NCBI GenBank assembly: GCA_015680685.1
Contig: MNCI01000813.1
Coordinates: forward strand, 18,800-82,799
DNA: 64,000 nucleotides
Source of the DNA: Gnetum montanum
Lineage: Eukaryota > Streptophyta > Gnetopsida > Gnetales > Gnetaceae
Direction of reading: 5' to 3'
This document shows positions 43,900 to 56,050 of the stretch, one piece after another; position 1 is the first letter of the stretch, and the number at the start of each line of letters is the position of its first letter. The translations under genes were made by a program, and so were the position numbers. A model generated the notes under the pieces. It was not told the DNA's origin. It saw only the letters and a program-made list of their open reading frames with translations, and made no database searches.

Positions 43900-46700
43900 A
43901 ATATATAAAGGCATATTCCTTATGTGGTGCTAGGTGGAAATGACTCCTATAGCTCCTCATGCCTTTATATGGGTTTTGGTTACCCTCTTGTTGTTGATCT
44001 TATCTAAATGCATTAATCAAGGCCTTCATCTTTTCCTCCTTAGTATTGGAATTGTTGATAGTCTAGGTTGACTTTCCTAGACTTGTAGTTGTATACACAT
44101 CCCAAGAACAAGACAAGGTAGGAAACATCTCATAAGCATTAATAAACCAGATAATGAACTATTTTCATTCAATTTCAAATGGATTCACTATGTTCTTTAG
44201 ATCCTAGTAGTTACTTATTCTCTTCATCAAGTTTTCAACTACTATTTTATAATATTAAAATAATGTATTGAGGACCTCAAGCTCTACATTAGCTATCTCC
44301 AATTTCTAGTTTGTCTTCTTATGAAGCTTGAATACATTTTCATATAACAAGTATGACCTAGATACTTACTGTTCTAATTTATACCTTGACCTCCTAATAA
44401 TGAGCATAGAAATATTGGCATAGTAGAGATTGATCAATTTCATGTATTCAATCATCTCCTTAATTTTTAGCACTTTCATGTGGATTTTAGCCTTGTTATA
44501 CACATTTAGTTCATCAAAGATAGACTTTCATGCATAATCTTGGAGCTACATGAAGACTTCATTCATTTTTATCTTGACTAGTTGAATCTCTTTCTCATTA
44601 ATCTCTTTCTGCATAACCACCTAGTTCTTGTAATGATTCTTAATTTTTTCATACATTAAGGTATCATTCTTATAGACAATAATTTTAATCACTAAAGTTT
44701 ACCTTATTATGTGCACCCCCTATATGTAGAGATTTCTATTTTTAACTATCAATCTTTACATATCCACATTCATTTTTGTCACTTGCTCTATTAGTGGCTA
44801 AGGTATTCTTCTAATTATTATTTATGCTTTTTAACCTTAACAAATATTTTATTCTACTTGGCCAAGGTTCTTGTTTTCTCTATGAATATAGGATAGTTTA
44901 TTATTTTCTCTATGTAGCATTACCTCCATTAAGAGATTTCTATTTTTAACTACTAATTTTTGCACATTCATAATTACATTTATTAGTTTCTACCACTAAT
45001 GCTTAGAGTACTCTTTAAATTATTCATTCTGATTTTTTACCTTAAAAAATCTTTATTCTTCTTGGCCAAGTCCTTATTTTCTCTATACACTTAGGAAAGG
45101 TTCCTATTTACTCTATGTAGCATTTCCTTTTCCAAGAATGCATTCTAGATGAATCTCTCTTTTTTCATATTTACATATTTTTATTTACCCTTTAGCTATT
45201 CAAAGGCCTCATCACTTGTTAACCCAAGTTGAAGAATAGTAGGATTGAACAAGAAATCTTTGAGTTGTGAAACTTTAGCTACTAATTATTGGTTCAATGT
45301 TGTAGCTTCTTGAAGTTATGTTTTTTAATTAGGAGCTTGCCTTGTATCTTGATCAAAGTAAATACAATTGAAGTAATGTCTTCCAAGATGTCAAATACAT
45401 CTAGAATTATTTTTCCAATGTCCACTAATGTGTCTTATACCTTTTTTTGCTACACTACAATCATTCCCCGTGCATCAATTTCTATAGACATATAGATATA
45501 TACCATCATAGCAAAGTTTGGTACTAATGTTGTAGAAAACTTAACTGCATCTCCAATTCTATCTGTCACCACCTCCATAGCTGTTTCATTCTCTTTGTGT
45601 AACATGATCATCACTTATGTGTTTTCTACTTTCTTTAGCATCATAGAAAAAGTTGTATCATTGATTGATTCTTGGAATTTTTTTTGATGGTAGTGATACT
45701 ACAACTTCTCCTATGGTAGGATTGGCTTGAATAGTAGCCTAGCTTATAGTTCTAATGACTTTGTTTAGGTGACTTTTTTTAGGCTTGCTATTATTTCCTT
45801 ACCTACCTTGGCTAGTAGAGGTGGTGCTTCTTCTTCTTAAAGATGAAGAGGTGGCTTTTCTTTCATCATTTATTATCACGATGTTACAATGATTCTTTGA
45901 TGTATGTCATATAAATATTAGGTGACTTTTTTCCCTCTATAATTTTTTCTAATCAAGCATAGGAATAGGAGTATCTTTCTTTTATTCTCATTTTTCTTGA
46001 ACTACTCTTCTATTTCAAGGAAGATGAGTTAGGGTATGTTGACTAGAAAGTTCCTACTAAGTGCAACACAAGTCCTAGTGAATAAGGACATTACCTTACT
46101 CAGGAGTACCATGGGATTTAGGTTATATACTTTAATCTTAAAATATACTAGCTTTGCCTAGGTAAGTACATCATACTTTTTTAAATCTACTCCATATCAT
46201 CTCTAGGTTCACTCTTTTTTACTCTTAGCATTAGATGCTATGGATACACTTGCTAACTTAGCCCTCATATTTGGAAGTCCTAAGGCCTTTAAAATGGTAT
46301 TTATCAAGTAGAATATTATAATATCCTTCATCTTTAGAGTGGCATCTCCTTAGTAGTTATTCTAGAAGAGACATGTTTCACCAAGTTATCATTTTTCACT
46401 AGAAAAAATGATGGTCTAAAGTGGTGATGACTGTAACTACTAGATTTGTTAGGGAGAATGGACTCTATATCTCTTTGATTCTAATTTTCTCTAGGTAAGT
46501 CTCTATTAAGGTAACATCTAGGTACTTCATCTTGTCTAGATTTTTCAATCTCTATAGTTGGAATGTATTAGATAGAATCCACTTTAGGCTCTCCTCTAAG
46601 GGATCTAGTTGTATGTGTGACCTTAGACTCTTAGTATGGATATTCTTGTCTTTAACCTCATCCTCTTCTTAGATACTTCTCTATTCTTTGAGATGGACCA
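43900..46700 (-). pseudogene. second copy of the sORF, strongly decayed
   Basis: The match to the A2 sORF is clearest in the coiled-coil half (44300-45250), where stretches such as TGTAATGATTCTTAATTTTT align with the A2 copy. The start region near 46700 aligns with A2 21087 (GACCACCCA block). Stops and indels are much more frequent than in A2, and no long frame survives. Its presence in a separate insertion shows that the sORF is a regular part of the family rather than an A2 accident. Confidence 0.65.
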
Positions 46701-47147
46701 CCCACTTGTGAGCATCCTTTAAGTGTTATCTGCAATCACATGGATGATTAGTCATTAGTCTTTAATTACTATATTTTAGGCATTATTACCTTTAATCATC
46801 CTTTGGATTTAGCTTAATTTGGAAAAATTTGACTCTACTACTCCTAAGTGATTATAATCTATCATTTTTGAGGTCCTAAAACAGATATTTTAATATTAAA
46901 TTACTAATTTTCTAATTTTTATTTATTTTACCTACCTTAGTTATTCAAAACTAGGATTCTTAAAGTACTTAAAATCATAGATTTCTTGTCCTCATAGTGT
47001 AGATATTAACTCTACAAGCTCATAATATTTTGAATAGGATCAAAAGGGTTTTTCCAAGACATTGTTCCTTGTAGGTCTACACTATTTCGATGGTAAAAAT
47101 TCCATTGGTGAAATTAGCAAAATGATGAAAACTTTTCTAAATCTCAC

Positions 47148-47160
47148 ATGTATATATAGG
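47148..47160 (-). promoter_or_regulatory. TATA-like site conserved with A2
   Basis: The minus strand reads CCTATATATACATG, about 450 bases before the sORF start area. It matches the position and flanks of 21461-21471. Confidence 0.45.
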
Positions 47161-47546
47161 GTTGTGGGATCATGTTGATGCTAATGCGTTGATAAGGATG
47201 CATTGACAAAGAAAGCTCCTTTGAACTTTAACATATTTTCTATAAATTTTAGGGAAATATTTGAATTGAATGAGAGCCAAAAGAGGGGTCTAAATATCAT
47301 AATAGTGACATCAACTCTGGATAATAATTTGACAAATTAGTAAAACATAATTCTAAAAGTTTTGGATATGAAGTGAGAGGTTTAAAATGAAGATGAGCTA
47401 AATAATTATTCAATTTATTTATGAACTTGTTCTTTAATGATTTGGACATGTGGAGATGTGCATAAATTAGATGATATCTAAAAGTTATACAAATAAGTTC
47501 TTCCCAAAGTACTATGTAGCTTTGATAACTGATCTTAGTAATTATG

Positions 47547-48491
47547 TGGAGCAAGTTCACTTCACAATTAAATCACCTTCAACATACTAAATCTAGATAT
47601 TATGAAAAGATAAAAATAATTGCTAGAAAAAAAATAAAACTAGCTAATTAATTTATCAAAAGATTACATCAAGGTTCACACAACTCATAAGCATCCAAAA
47701 ACCTATCACACTTAAACAATATTATAAAGCATGAGGCTCTACACCCATACAATGATTGTTCTCAATGTAAAACACAACCAATAGAAATCTCTCCCATAAC
47801 CCAATACTAAGATCTCAACTCACAATTGAGATACAAGAGAATAAGACACATAGATCAATACACCATAAGCTAATCTTGGAGCTACAATCATCAATTTCCC
47901 TCATCCACCATTCCTTGCATAACACTCCTTACATACCAACTCTCCTTTTTTTCTCATGAATCAATGCATTTCTCATGAATCAATGCATACATAATTATAG
48001 AGATCCAAAACCCTAGGAAGCTTTCTATTTACCTCCATAAATTTTTCCCTCACAAATCTAGAATATTTTAGATGTTTTCCAATCAAACAACCACATTAGA
48101 GCTTTTTTTTTTGTTTGCAGACATAGATGTTTCTTATTTTATGTAGATGTCTCCTTGGACTTGGGATGTCTCCACTTCAAGGGAGACATCTATCTTTCTA
48201 GGAAGATGTCTCTTTTGTAGGTGCTAAAAAATAAAAGTGCTCATTTTCATGTCAAGAGCCTCTAACTGCCTCCTAACAGGTTCCCATAGACCCTAGAACC
48301 TTCTAAACTCATCAAAATAAGCCAAAAACACCTCTAAACATGCCAAAACATCCATGAATATTCATCATAAAAATTCAACAAAAGAACAAACACAAATACT
48401 AGACACACACATCTAGGTCTTCTCCAAGCACAGAACCTATAAAAACAACTTGTAGGACAAGCACAATGGAATCAAAAGAGGTGTTCCTACA
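47547..48491 (-). repeat. 3' LTR of D4
   Basis: This 945-bp LTR aligns with 63421-63890. Shared blocks include ACAATTAAATCACCTTCAA, AAAGCATGAGGCTCTACA, CAATAGAAATCTCTCCCATA and GCTAATCTTGGAGCTACAAT. It starts TGGAG and ends TACA on the plus strand. An imperfect direct duplication of CTCATGAATCAATGCAT occurs near 47955-47990. Confidence 0.85.
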
Positions 48492-48509
48492 CCATCTCTC
48501 CCATCCTTC
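48492..48509 (-). other. polypurine tract of D4
   Basis: The minus strand reads GAAGGATGGGAGAGATGG directly before the 3' LTR. It is purine-rich and in the expected position. Confidence 0.75.
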
Positions 48510-48709
48510 AAAAGAGTGAACTTATGTGAAAAATGGAGTAGGGGTAAAAGTGATCCCCACTAAACAAGTTTGGTCTCATGGACCCATACAATATCATTAG
48601 TAAATTGATCCTCCAAATGAATTAAATATCCATGCCTCTTGAATTTCCAAGTCCTAGAAGCTTCCCTTTGCTTGAGTATGATTGCCTTCTTCTCTATTGA
48701 AGGCTTGGA

Positions 48710-49700
48710 CTAGTCAGTAGCCCCCTTCAACTCATTGATGCTCCCTTGTATAGTCTCCTCATCAAATAGTCCATGATAGTGCACAAGATCTGAAACACTA
48801 AATACAAAAGACATACCAACATCATGTAGTAAATCAATCTCAAAAGCACTATCATTAATCCCAATCATGGTTTCGAAAGGCCCCATTTTCTTAGCTTTCA
48901 ATTTGGAGAAGTGATCAACTCTTAATGGCTTCTTCTTCAAGTGCACACAAACCAAGTAACCAATAGTAAAATTAGGCTTCCTCATACCCTCATTCCTCTT
49001 GTGGACCCTATCATCAATCTTTTTCTTAATATTTGATTTTACTTGTGCATGGAGATTCCTCCTCTCTTGAATAGAATTGACACTAAGTTTAGCTTCATCA
49101 TCAAAGCTCTTCAAAGTATCCACCATCTTTGGACAAATCCTAGAATTCACCTTGAATGGGTTTTTTCCAATTACAACATGAAAAGCATTATTATACAAAA
49201 ATTTAACATGAAACAATATGTTTTTCCACTTGTTTGACTATCCATCACACAAACATATCAATATGTTTAGCAAGGATTTATTCACCACCTCCATTTGGCC
49301 ATTATATTATGGATGATATGCACTATAAAAATCAACTTTGTTCCTAAAATATTCCAAAGGGGGCTTTAAAAATGACTTATAAAATTGGAGTTCCTATCAT
49401 TAAAAATATTTAATGGAATACCATGCAACTTCACAACATGCTAGAAAAATAAAGTTGCAACATGAGAGGCATCACTCACCTTCTTACATGGAATAAAATG
49501 TGCCATCTTGGAGAACTTATCCACAACAACAAAAATTTCATCATTCTCACTCTTGATCTCTAGAATACCACTTACAAAGTTCATTAACATACATTCCCAT
49601 GGACATTTAAGAATTAGCAAAGGCATATAGTGTTTATTCACACCTTTACCATTTTTGAACATTTGACATGTCAATCACTCCTTCACAAATTTTGAAACTT
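48710..49700 (-). pseudogene. pol: integrase of D4
   Basis: The core at 49441-49674 reads CPWECMLMNFVSGILEIK, IFVVVDKFSKMAHFIPCKK and ASHVATLFF. The second region is HGIPLNIFNDRNSNF, and the Glu region is YNGQMEVVNKSLL (about 49290) after a frame change. The first catalytic Asp position reads Asn (MNF). The C-terminal frame (48710-49216) is long and clean: NPFKVNSRICPKMVD, DRVHKRNEGMRK, YLVCVHLKKKP, KKMGPFETMIGINDSAFEID and FSVSDLVHYHG. That is a GPF/Y-type tail with no chromodomain. Confidence 0.85.
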
Positions 49701-49989
49701 CTCTTACCATACTAGGCTAAACATAGTTCCTACACAAGTTTCAATGTTTTAGCCCTATCCATGTGACTTGCCATGCAACTACAATGCTTTTCAAATAAAA
49801 TATTTTTCCTAAAATTACAATTAGGAGCACATACCTTTCCATTCTTAGATAACAGTTCATCTTGAATATAATAGTCCCTACATTGATCTATTCTATTCAT
49901 CAATGGCTCCTTGAGGCTCCTCCAAAGCTACCTAAAATCAAAATCATGCTCATATGAAGAAGAAAAATCACCCATAACTTCCACATGAG

Positions 49990-51212
49990 GTATGTTGAAA
50001 TTTACCACATGCACCCTAGATAATGCATCAGCTACCACATTGGCTTTTCCACTTTTTTGCTTCAACACAAAAATGACCTCTTGTAACTGCGCAAGCTAGT
50101 TCATGTGCTTTGCACTCAACTTCTTTTTTGAGTTTATAAATTGAAGTGCTTTGTGGTCTGTCATCAAAGTGAATTATTTGGGCAACAAGTAATGCCTCCA
50201 ATATTTGATTGCTTGTAGAATAGTGTACAGCTCCTTCTCATATACACTATATTTTTTCCTTGACTCATTCACATTTTTAGAAAAGAAAGCAATAGGCCTA
50301 CCTTCTTGTGAAGGTACCCCAACAATGGCAAGTCCACTTGCATCTACCTACACCTAAAAAGGCTTCTAAAAATCTGGAATTTGAAGCATTGATTCACTAG
50401 TAATCTTTTCTTTTAACAAGTCAAAGCCTCCCTTGGGTTTCATTAACTCATCTAAATTCCTTTGTTTCTTCAATAAAGCAAACATAGGTCACAAAATACC
50501 ACTAAAAATTTTTATAAACTATCTATAAAAATCTACTAAACTAAGGAATGATCTTACCTCCCTAACATTGTTAGGAGTTGTCCAATCCCTTGTAGTCTTT
50601 ACCTTGGTAGCTTCCATCTAAATCTAATTTTTAAAAACCACATGCCCCAAACATATGATTACCCTCTTAAAGAAATGAATTTTCTTTACATTGATCACCA
50701 ACTATGCCTCCTCCAACTTAAGGCACACCATCCTCAAGTGATCTAGGTGCTCTTATTCATTAGAGCTATACACCAAAATATCATCACAAAAGATAATACA
50801 ACACATACCAATAAATTTCTTTAATACATCATGATTTAACCTCATGAATGTAGTAGCCCAAATGCCATCACCAACCACTCAAACAAGCCATTTGGTATTT
50901 TGAAATTTGTCTTCACTCATCACCAAATCTGATTTTGATTTGATGGTACCCACTCTTCAAATCAATTTTGATAAAAATTTCAGCATTAGTAAGGACATCA
51001 AGGATATCATCCATCATTGGAATAGAAAACCTATACATCACTATTATCCTATTCACTACACTAGAATCCATGCACATCCTCCATTCATCGTTGGCCTTAT
51101 TTGGTGCTAGCACCACTGGAACTACACAAGGTAAAACGGATTTTCTCACAAATCCATTTGCAAGTAACCCATCTACTTTTCTATGCAATTCAACCCTTTG
51201 ATTTGGTGCCAT
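49990..51212 (-). pseudogene. pol: RT and RNase H of D4
   Basis: RT starts at 51212 with APNQRVELHRKVDGLLANGF, VVPVVLAPNKANDEWRMC, IPMMDDILDVL and FIKIDLKSGYHQIK. FMRLNHDVLKKFIG and the catalytic FCDDILVYSSN (about 50775) follow, so both Asp residues are kept. RNase H (50050-50450) reads VDASGLAIVGVPSQEGRPIA, FFSKNVNESRKKYSVYEKEL, WRHYLLPK, LMTDHKALQFINS and GKANVVADALSR. Stops are relatively few, so this is one of the better-preserved pol genes in the window. Confidence 0.85.
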
Positions 51213-51930
51213 CTAGTGTGCTCTTTCATTTGGAAGGGTATCACTAATAATGAAGTCAATCTGATGTTGTGTATTTCTCATCAATTTTAGTCCATCCAAT
51301 TCTCCCTTGAACACCTTGGAAAATTTCTCCTTCAATCCTAGCAGATGTATAGGAAGATCAACATGCACATCATGATGGTTAGTAGAAATTTTTATTATAA
51401 CAAAAAAACCAAAACTAGTTTCATCATGTTCCTTAATATATTCCCTCTCTGCTAGAAGGATTAAGGAAGCATTAAGTGAGCTTTGTTGCCTCACTTGTTT
51501 AGATATCATGGAAATCAAATCATGAATTCCATTAGGTCTAACAACACTCCACACATTTCTTGCTCCATCAAACTGAGCACCATTGTCAAAATTCCAAGGT
51601 CTACCAATAATTACATCAACACAATCTATTGGAAGCACATCACACCTCACAACATCATGAAATCATCCAATTTTAAATTTTAAAGTACATTGTTCCCTCA
51701 CCTCTTGGGAAAAATTTTTAGACAACTAATGCATCTTATATGATCTTGAATAAGAACTAGTTACCAAGCCCAATCTAGCACCTTTCCTAGAAGAAATAAC
51801 ACTTTCTTGGGCTTCCTCATCAATTAAAACATGAATCCATTTTCCACTAGGCAAACAACTAGCCCCAATCTGAAACAACAATTTCCTATCATGATGATCT
51901 CCTCTATTAACATTTCTAATGAATGCATGA
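51213..51930 (-). pseudogene. pol: aspartic protease of D4
   Basis: The active-site region reads WIHVLIDEEAQES (about 51810-51840). The catalytic Asp remains, but the following Gly-Gly has become Glu-Glu, consistent with two G-to-A changes. Downstream are ARLGLVTSSYS and VVRCDVLPIDCVDVIIGRPW (about 51600), the I-G-R-P flap end, then a linker (LLGLKEKFSKVFKGELDGL) to RT. Two stops interrupt the middle. The enzyme would be inactive. Confidence 0.75.
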
Positions 51931-51959
51931 TAATTTAATATACAAATATCCTCAATTTT

Positions 51960-53170
51960 TGGAGCATTAGGATTACCTCTCTAAATATCTTGGCTTAATG
52001 TCTCCTCCACCTCCATGGTTTGCACATTTTTTCCTTTGGCTACCTTGTGAAGCAAACATTTTCATTACTTGTGTCCCTATTCTTCACACTTAATGAACTA
52101 AATTTTTGATCAGCTACTACCTTGACCCTTGCCTTCTTTACCTAGATTATTCTTGGTTTTACCCTTCTCATCATTTCCTTTAGTCTTCTTATCTTGGTTT
52201 TCCTCCTTGTCTTCAAATTTGTATTTGGATCCCTTATCAAATCTAGATCCCTTCTTCTTACTCTTAGAATTTTTTTTGCTCCTATTTCCAAATCCACCTA
52301 ATTTCTTCTCATCCTTGAGTGCCAAATAATAAGTCTCATCAAAGGTTTGTGGCTCATAAAAGGATAACTCTTACTCATAAGCTATTTTGAGACCTCGTAA
52401 AAAGATTGAACCTTGCTCATACTCATCCCAGTTTACCTTATCTTAATGAAATGGATCAAAAAATTCATTATCAAATTCTTTAACATCCTTGTCACCTTGC
52501 TGTAGGAATTTTAACCTCATAATGGTTTCTTATCTATGATGAGACTATTCAAATTTTCTTTTCAACCTATATTTCATTAGATCCCAATCTCTGATAGGCT
52601 TACTATTTCATCTTTCATAACCTTGGAACTCATTTTCCCATCATTTAGAAGCCATACCTTCTAATATAGATTCAACAATAGGTACCCTCAAGTAGTTTGG
52701 TAGCTCTTCCACTAGAAAATGCTTCTCAAATTCCTTCATCCAACTTGCAAAAGCGTTGGTGCCCTCTACATCATTGAAAGTCTTCAACTATACATATGAA
52801 AGTCTTGAAGCTTTTTTGAATGCTCTAACAAGCCTTGCCTCATCTTCATCGTTAAGCTTTCTTGAAGAATTATGAAGCACCACTAGAACCCTTGGAGTTA
52901 TTATTTTAGGAATAGGATTCCCTCCCATTGGAACCCTTGACTGACACTCCCATAGCTAGATTAATATTCCTCTCCATCTACTCCATCTCCATCCTAGTGT
53001 GAAACTTCTTTATCTGAATGTACATGCTCTTCAACTTCCAATATCTAGATATGGCTAGGATCATCTTGTCTATCAACCTTCATGTTGATTTCATCCAATC
53101 GAGCAACCATCATCTAGAAGGCTGACTTCATGTTCTTCATGTCCCTATTTATATCTTGCACCTATTTATT
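51960..53170 (-). pseudogene. gag: gag of D4
   Basis: The minus strand gives DEARLVRAFKKASRLSYV, FASWMKEFEKHFLVEELPNY, EGMASKWEN-like text with a stop, SKPIRDWDLMKYRLKRKFE, FLQQGDKDVKEFDNEFFDPF and EDEYEQGSIFLRGLK-like text. A Lys-rich linker (52110-52325, KNSKSKKKGSRFDKGSK) precedes a zinc-knuckle remnant, C-E-E-stop-G-H-K-stop-stop-K-C (about 52060-52090). Its spacing fits C-x4-H-x4-C, but the first Cys is lost. A3 begins 10 bases upstream of the readable gag. Confidence 0.75.
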
Positions 53171-53174
53171 CTTG

Positions 53175-53179
53175 TGTGC
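53175..53179 (+). repeat. left target-site duplication of A3
   Basis: TGTGC lies immediately left of A3, and GGTGC lies immediately right of it (63358-63362). Four of five bases match, as expected for an aged 5-bp gypsy target duplication. Confidence 0.65.
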
Positions 53180-54024
53180 TAATGAGTGATGAGGTATCCC
53201 TACACCCAACCATATGAATCACTAAGGCATTACATGTGATCTAGTCAAATTTCATAGACCTATAGTTATCTAATGTACTAGATCATCTAGGAAGTGAAAT
53301 GGATATTAAGAATGTTCATTATCTTTCTAAATACACTTGTGAGGCTTGAGGATATGGTTTAAGTGTAATTGAGGTACATGATCTTTTTATTTCTTTATGT
53401 CTTATAGATGTAATTGCCTACAACAAGATTGAAGGGTGGAGTAACTTAGAGTCTAACTTGCTTACTACCTATCTAGCCTAACACAAGTAATCACCCCACT
53501 TTCTTGGACACATCTTGAACACATATAACATTACTAGGATACCAAACATTAAGCATTGCTAGGTTACCAAGTACTATATGAATGCTCAAAGTGATCATGC
53601 TTGTGTTCATTAACGATTGAAAATATATTGCCTAATTCAAATGCATTTAAGTAAATAGCATGAAAGAAAAGTATATTAAAAGAAATAGGAATCTATTATT
53701 AGTGCTGCAAGGATTGTCAAAAGACTTTGTTTTATTCCTGTCACATTGCGGTGCTTAGGTACATCAGTGCTTGAACAAAGAACTATACATACTTAGACTC
53801 TTTCTGCGGGCACTCAGAAAATATTCTAACTTTGAAAGAAAAAAATTGCAAAATCTCTACTACTCTAACTAGAAAATGATCAAAAAACTGATGTAAAAAC
53901 TAGAGCCTAGGCATGGTATTTATAGACTCAGGGTATAGACCCCAACATTGTGTATGAGACATCATAGCTAGGCCTTGACATCATGTACCCAACATCACAG
54001 CAAATGACATAAACATGTTCATCG
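53180..54024 (-). repeat. 3' LTR of A3
   Basis: This 845-bp LTR pairs with 62546-63357. Shared blocks include ACCTATAGTTATCTAATGTA, CTGCTTACTACCTATCTAGC-like text and ACCAAGTACTATATGAATGC. The minus-strand TATA box CTATAAATACC (53917-53926) is intact. The right edge joins the PPT. Confidence 0.9.
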
Positions 54025-54038
54025 TACCCCCATGACTG
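54025..54038 (-). other. polypurine tract of A3
   Basis: The minus strand reads CAGTCATGGGGGTA next to the 3' LTR, identical to that of A2. Confidence 0.8.
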
Positions 54039-56050
54039 AATAAAAACTCATCCTCAAGTGAAGAGGAGGACGAACAAGTTTTTTACAACATAAAATATTG
54101 GGTAAGTATGGGATTATTGACTAACACACAAATTAACTCAGATAAAACAAATAGACTCTGAGTGTCCAAGTGAATAAAATTACAATTTTTATAACACTGG
54201 GTTTTCATGATAAGAGAAGTGAACACCCTAGAGAACATTGACATCCAACACCTCTTGGTAGTATAAGAATGAGAGAGAGAAGAGATCCAATGATCACAAT
54301 TGGTCTTCATTGTGTGATACTGTTGCATCATCCTTGATGAAGATAGTCCCACTTCTAGTCTATGCTTTCTATTACAATCATAATAAAATCATGAATTAGT
54401 ATGTAATGTGTAACACATAGTGGTTAAATGCCTTGTCTTGTTGATGGTTACAATTGGCTAAGTTGTGATTATGATAGATTCGTTCCTTTATTAGTGTTAG
54501 TAGGAAGGCTAACAAATAGGGTAGATAAGATAAGTGATCCATGAATTTTAAACAAGTTCAACACAAGGAAATAGTTCAAGAGAGTATAAGAATTCACAAT
54601 AATAAAATGAAAAATTTATTGAAAAGTGTTGTGAAGATGTGCACAATTAGATGTCATTAATGGGCTAAACAAAAGAGAATTTGATTTTAAAAGTGTTTAA
54701 GGATAAAGAACTTAACTAACCCAACCAAAAGATATGCAAGTGGGTCCTCCCAAAAGTAGGCATAGGCCTTTTATTCCCTCGCATAACTTTAAACTAAAGA
54801 GTTTGTGGGCTCCATGGATGATTAATGATTATAAAAGGTTAAGTACAAAGACCTAGAAGTAACTAACTAAGAATCCCAACACATCAAACTAGGACATTGA
54901 ACTAGAACATGAAATTGGTAATGAGGTAAGACATGGAAAGCATAGATGGATGAGAGAGAGAGTGGAATGGAGTTTTTAATTATGGTCACATGAAGTCCCT
55001 ATGGATTTTTTGGTTAAACGACTTGATAGGATTCATCCTTAGTCTAGACCAAAACCAACCACCTTTACTGACTTCACATTGTCATTCTAAGACCAATCCA
55101 TCCCTTGAGACACAAGAGTGCTTCCATAAAACAACCACCATTCCTTACTAAAGAATAAGTAGGATGTAAGGAAGGGCCTTAGTTAGAGGGGACTAGTTCC
55201 ATAACCAGTGGTTATAGCCCAGTTATTCTATCTAAGGAGTGTGCTTCAAATTCCCATTATTTTTTTTCTTTTGAAATGGGAACCACACCATGAAAAGACA
55301 CATGCATTTATTTTGTCCAAGGGGTGTTCTTTGAATCCTTATCATTTTTTTCTTTTTCTCTAATGAGAACCATACCATGTAAAGATGTATGCATTTATTT
55401 TGTCCAAGGGATGTGCTTTGAATTCATCATTTTATTTATTTATTTATTTTTATGACAACCACACCATGCAAGGACTTATTCAACTTCCTTTTATTGGATG
55501 ACATAGAATGGTAAGAAGTCCATGAAAACACACATGCACCTAGGCAAATAGAAAAGCACAAAGAATACTGAATGCCGTTGAAGCCACACCCTATTCAAAA
55601 CTATGAATTCTTCACAATTCTGGAAAGTACCAAAGTCACAAATTTATTAAAGTTTATTAATGAAAAAGGAACTTCACATTTCCAAAACAAGGAAAACTAT
55701 AGAGTTTGTGGATGCGTGGATGTTGTGGACTCACTACCTATTGCATGAAAAGAAACCATGATCTAATCATCTGTAATGAAATTCAAAGCTAGAAACCAGA
55801 TACCAACAATCAAATAACAAAAAATAGTACACACCACCATCAAGTAATGCATTACCAATATACTTGGCACTTACTAACAGAAAGTTTAAAGATGACACCA
55901 ATTAAAATAATAGAAAATATAAAAGAAAGTGTAAAATATTAAATAAATAGAAAATGTGCTAACAATCATGTAGAAAAAAATTAGAAAATATTAATAACAT
56001 GAAGACTAAAAGATGTAAAATAAAGAATGTGTAAAACAAAAAATTTTGAA
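54039..56050 (-). other. 3' untranslated region of A3, sORF lost
   Basis: 54039-54350 aligns with the A2 sequence just inside its 3' LTR, and 54690-56050 aligns with A2 21700-23100. The sORF and its promoter region are missing between these. No coding domain remains. Tandem repeats at 55234-55480 are listed separately. Confidence 0.65.
55234..55480. repeat. three-copy ~85-bp tandem repeat in A3 3' region
   Basis: Copies start at about 55234, 55318 and 55405. Each has a GTG(T/C)(G/T)CTTTGAAT start, a T-rich middle and AACCA(C/T)ACCATG near the end, followed by CATGCATTTATTTTGTCCAA. A2 has two longer copies at 22284-22515. Confidence 0.75.

Larger units (their letters stand above)
43560..47546 (-). 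mobile_element. A-family fragment carrying the sORF
   Basis: Aligned patches show that this is a relative of A2 17990-21900 in the same order. CATCTTTTCCTCCTTAGT near 44030 corresponds to 18380. TCATCTCCTTAATTTTTAGC near 44450 corresponds to 18795. The TATATATAGGG stretch at 47151 corresponds to 21461. CAAATAAGTTCTTCCCAAAG near 47490 corresponds to 21780. The fragment is cut at 47546 by D4, and the remainder must lie beyond the window. No LTR was found at its left edge. Confidence 0.7.
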
